Shown in pieces: positions 63,932-64,000 of a DNA stretch of 64,000 bases; position 1 is the first letter of the stretch; every line of letters starts with the position of its first letter. Source of the DNA: Marinigracilibium pacificum (GTDB taxonomy: Bacteria > Bacteroidota > Bacteroidia > Cytophagales > Cyclobacteriaceae); the NCBI RefSeq assembly GCF_012926615.1, contig NZ_JABBNU010000011.1, positions 124,001 to 188,000 on the forward strand. The letters run 5' to 3'. The translations under genes were made by a program, and so were the position numbers. The notes below the pieces were generated by a model that saw only the letters and a list, made by a program, of their open reading frames with translations, ran no database searches and was not told the DNA's origin.

Positions 63932-64000
63932 ATGAGTTTCGATTATATCATTATAGGTGCCGGATCTTCAGGGAGTGTTTTGGCTAATAGGCTAAGTGCA
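63932..64000 (+). CDS. GMC-family FAD oxidoreductase, N-terminal end (partial)
   Basis: The first 23 residues, MSFDYIIIGAGSSGSVLANR followed by LSA, match the dinucleotide-binding start (GxGxxGxxxA) of glucose-methanol-choline oxidoreductases such as choline dehydrogenase. The rest is outside the window, so the substrate is unknown. It reads opposite to the TPR sensor protein and has a 102-base leader. Confidence 0.72.
   Translation, partial: MSFDYIIIGAGSSGSVLANRLSA

Noticed and set aside
1-64000. Mobile elements, CRISPR arrays, prophage or defence islands
   Set aside because: No transposase, integrase, regular short repeat array or cluster of known defence genes was seen.

Overview
The window is AT-rich chromosomal DNA of a member of the Bacteroidota, most likely the order Cytophagales. 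This rests on gene content: type IX secretion sorting domains (type A at 23516-24220, type B/gliding-motility C-terminus at 49737-52604), the Bacteroidota run bamD-rpoZ-coaBC-DUF4835-recN, the Bacteroidota form of the aa3-type cytochrome oxidase cluster with two subunit III genes, DUF420 and DUF983, an OstA-like protein, DUF3078, and promoter-like TAnnTTTG boxes. The species cannot be named from sequence alone. No rRNA, tRNA, CRISPR array, transposon or phage gene was seen, and no gap between genes exceeds about 270 bases.

Layout. 1-7498 (+): terminal-oxidase cluster (end of ctaC, ctaD, ctaA, ctaB, two subunit III genes, subunit IV, a cysteine-poor Sco-like protein, DUF420, a small CxxC membrane protein, DUF983). 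7518-14560 (+): a giant NtrY-like sensor kinase coupled to a 1.1-kilo-residue outer-membrane protein. 14557-16069 (-): Mla-type lipid ABC transporter. 16100-18460 (-): 7TM sensor kinase. 18493-23447 (-): recN, DUF4835, coaBC, rpoZ, bamD. 23516-26035 (-): secreted T9SS protein and OstA/LptA-like protein. 26087-28969 (+): tilS, a cyclic-nucleotide-binding protein, malate dehydrogenase. 29192-31924 (+): large anchored protein of unknown function; 31917-32711 (-): SpoU-type RNA methyltransferase.

32950-35179 (+) is a tightly overlapping four-gene operon: pseudouridine synthase, Rof-like Rho-binding protein, macrodomain ADP-ribose hydrolase, 2H phosphoesterase. 35157-38811 (-): OsmC, TcdA, TatD, DUF3078, MscS. 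39039-42428 (-): fused isobutyryl-CoA mutase IcmF. 42529-45974 (-): membrane patatin and a THUMP RNA methyltransferase. 46038-49434 (-): succinate dehydrogenase sdhCAB. 49737-54005 (+): large T9SS adhesin-like protein, DCC protein, fabD. 54025-54540 (-): folK. 54625-56376 (+): sppA. 56504-60606 (+): biotin genes bioB, bioF, bioD, bioA. 60609-63759 (-): DUF2007 protein, a degenerate serine-hydrolase, and a TPR sensor protein with a kinase phosphoacceptor-like region but no ATPase domain. 63932-64000 (+): start of a GMC-type flavoprotein.

Most of the window is respiratory, envelope and cofactor housekeeping. The succinate dehydrogenase and cytochrome oxidase are the two ends of an aerobic electron-transfer chain, and malate dehydrogenase feeds it; BamD, OstA, MlaEF and FabD serve the diderm envelope. 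The least explained parts are the RluA-Rof-macrodomain-2H operon, which could process ADP-ribose phosphates or RNA ends; the Sco-like protein without its copper cysteines beside a small CxxC protein; the beta-lactamase-fold protein in which all three catalytic motifs are altered; the ATPase-less TPR sensor; and the kinase/outer-membrane protein pair.
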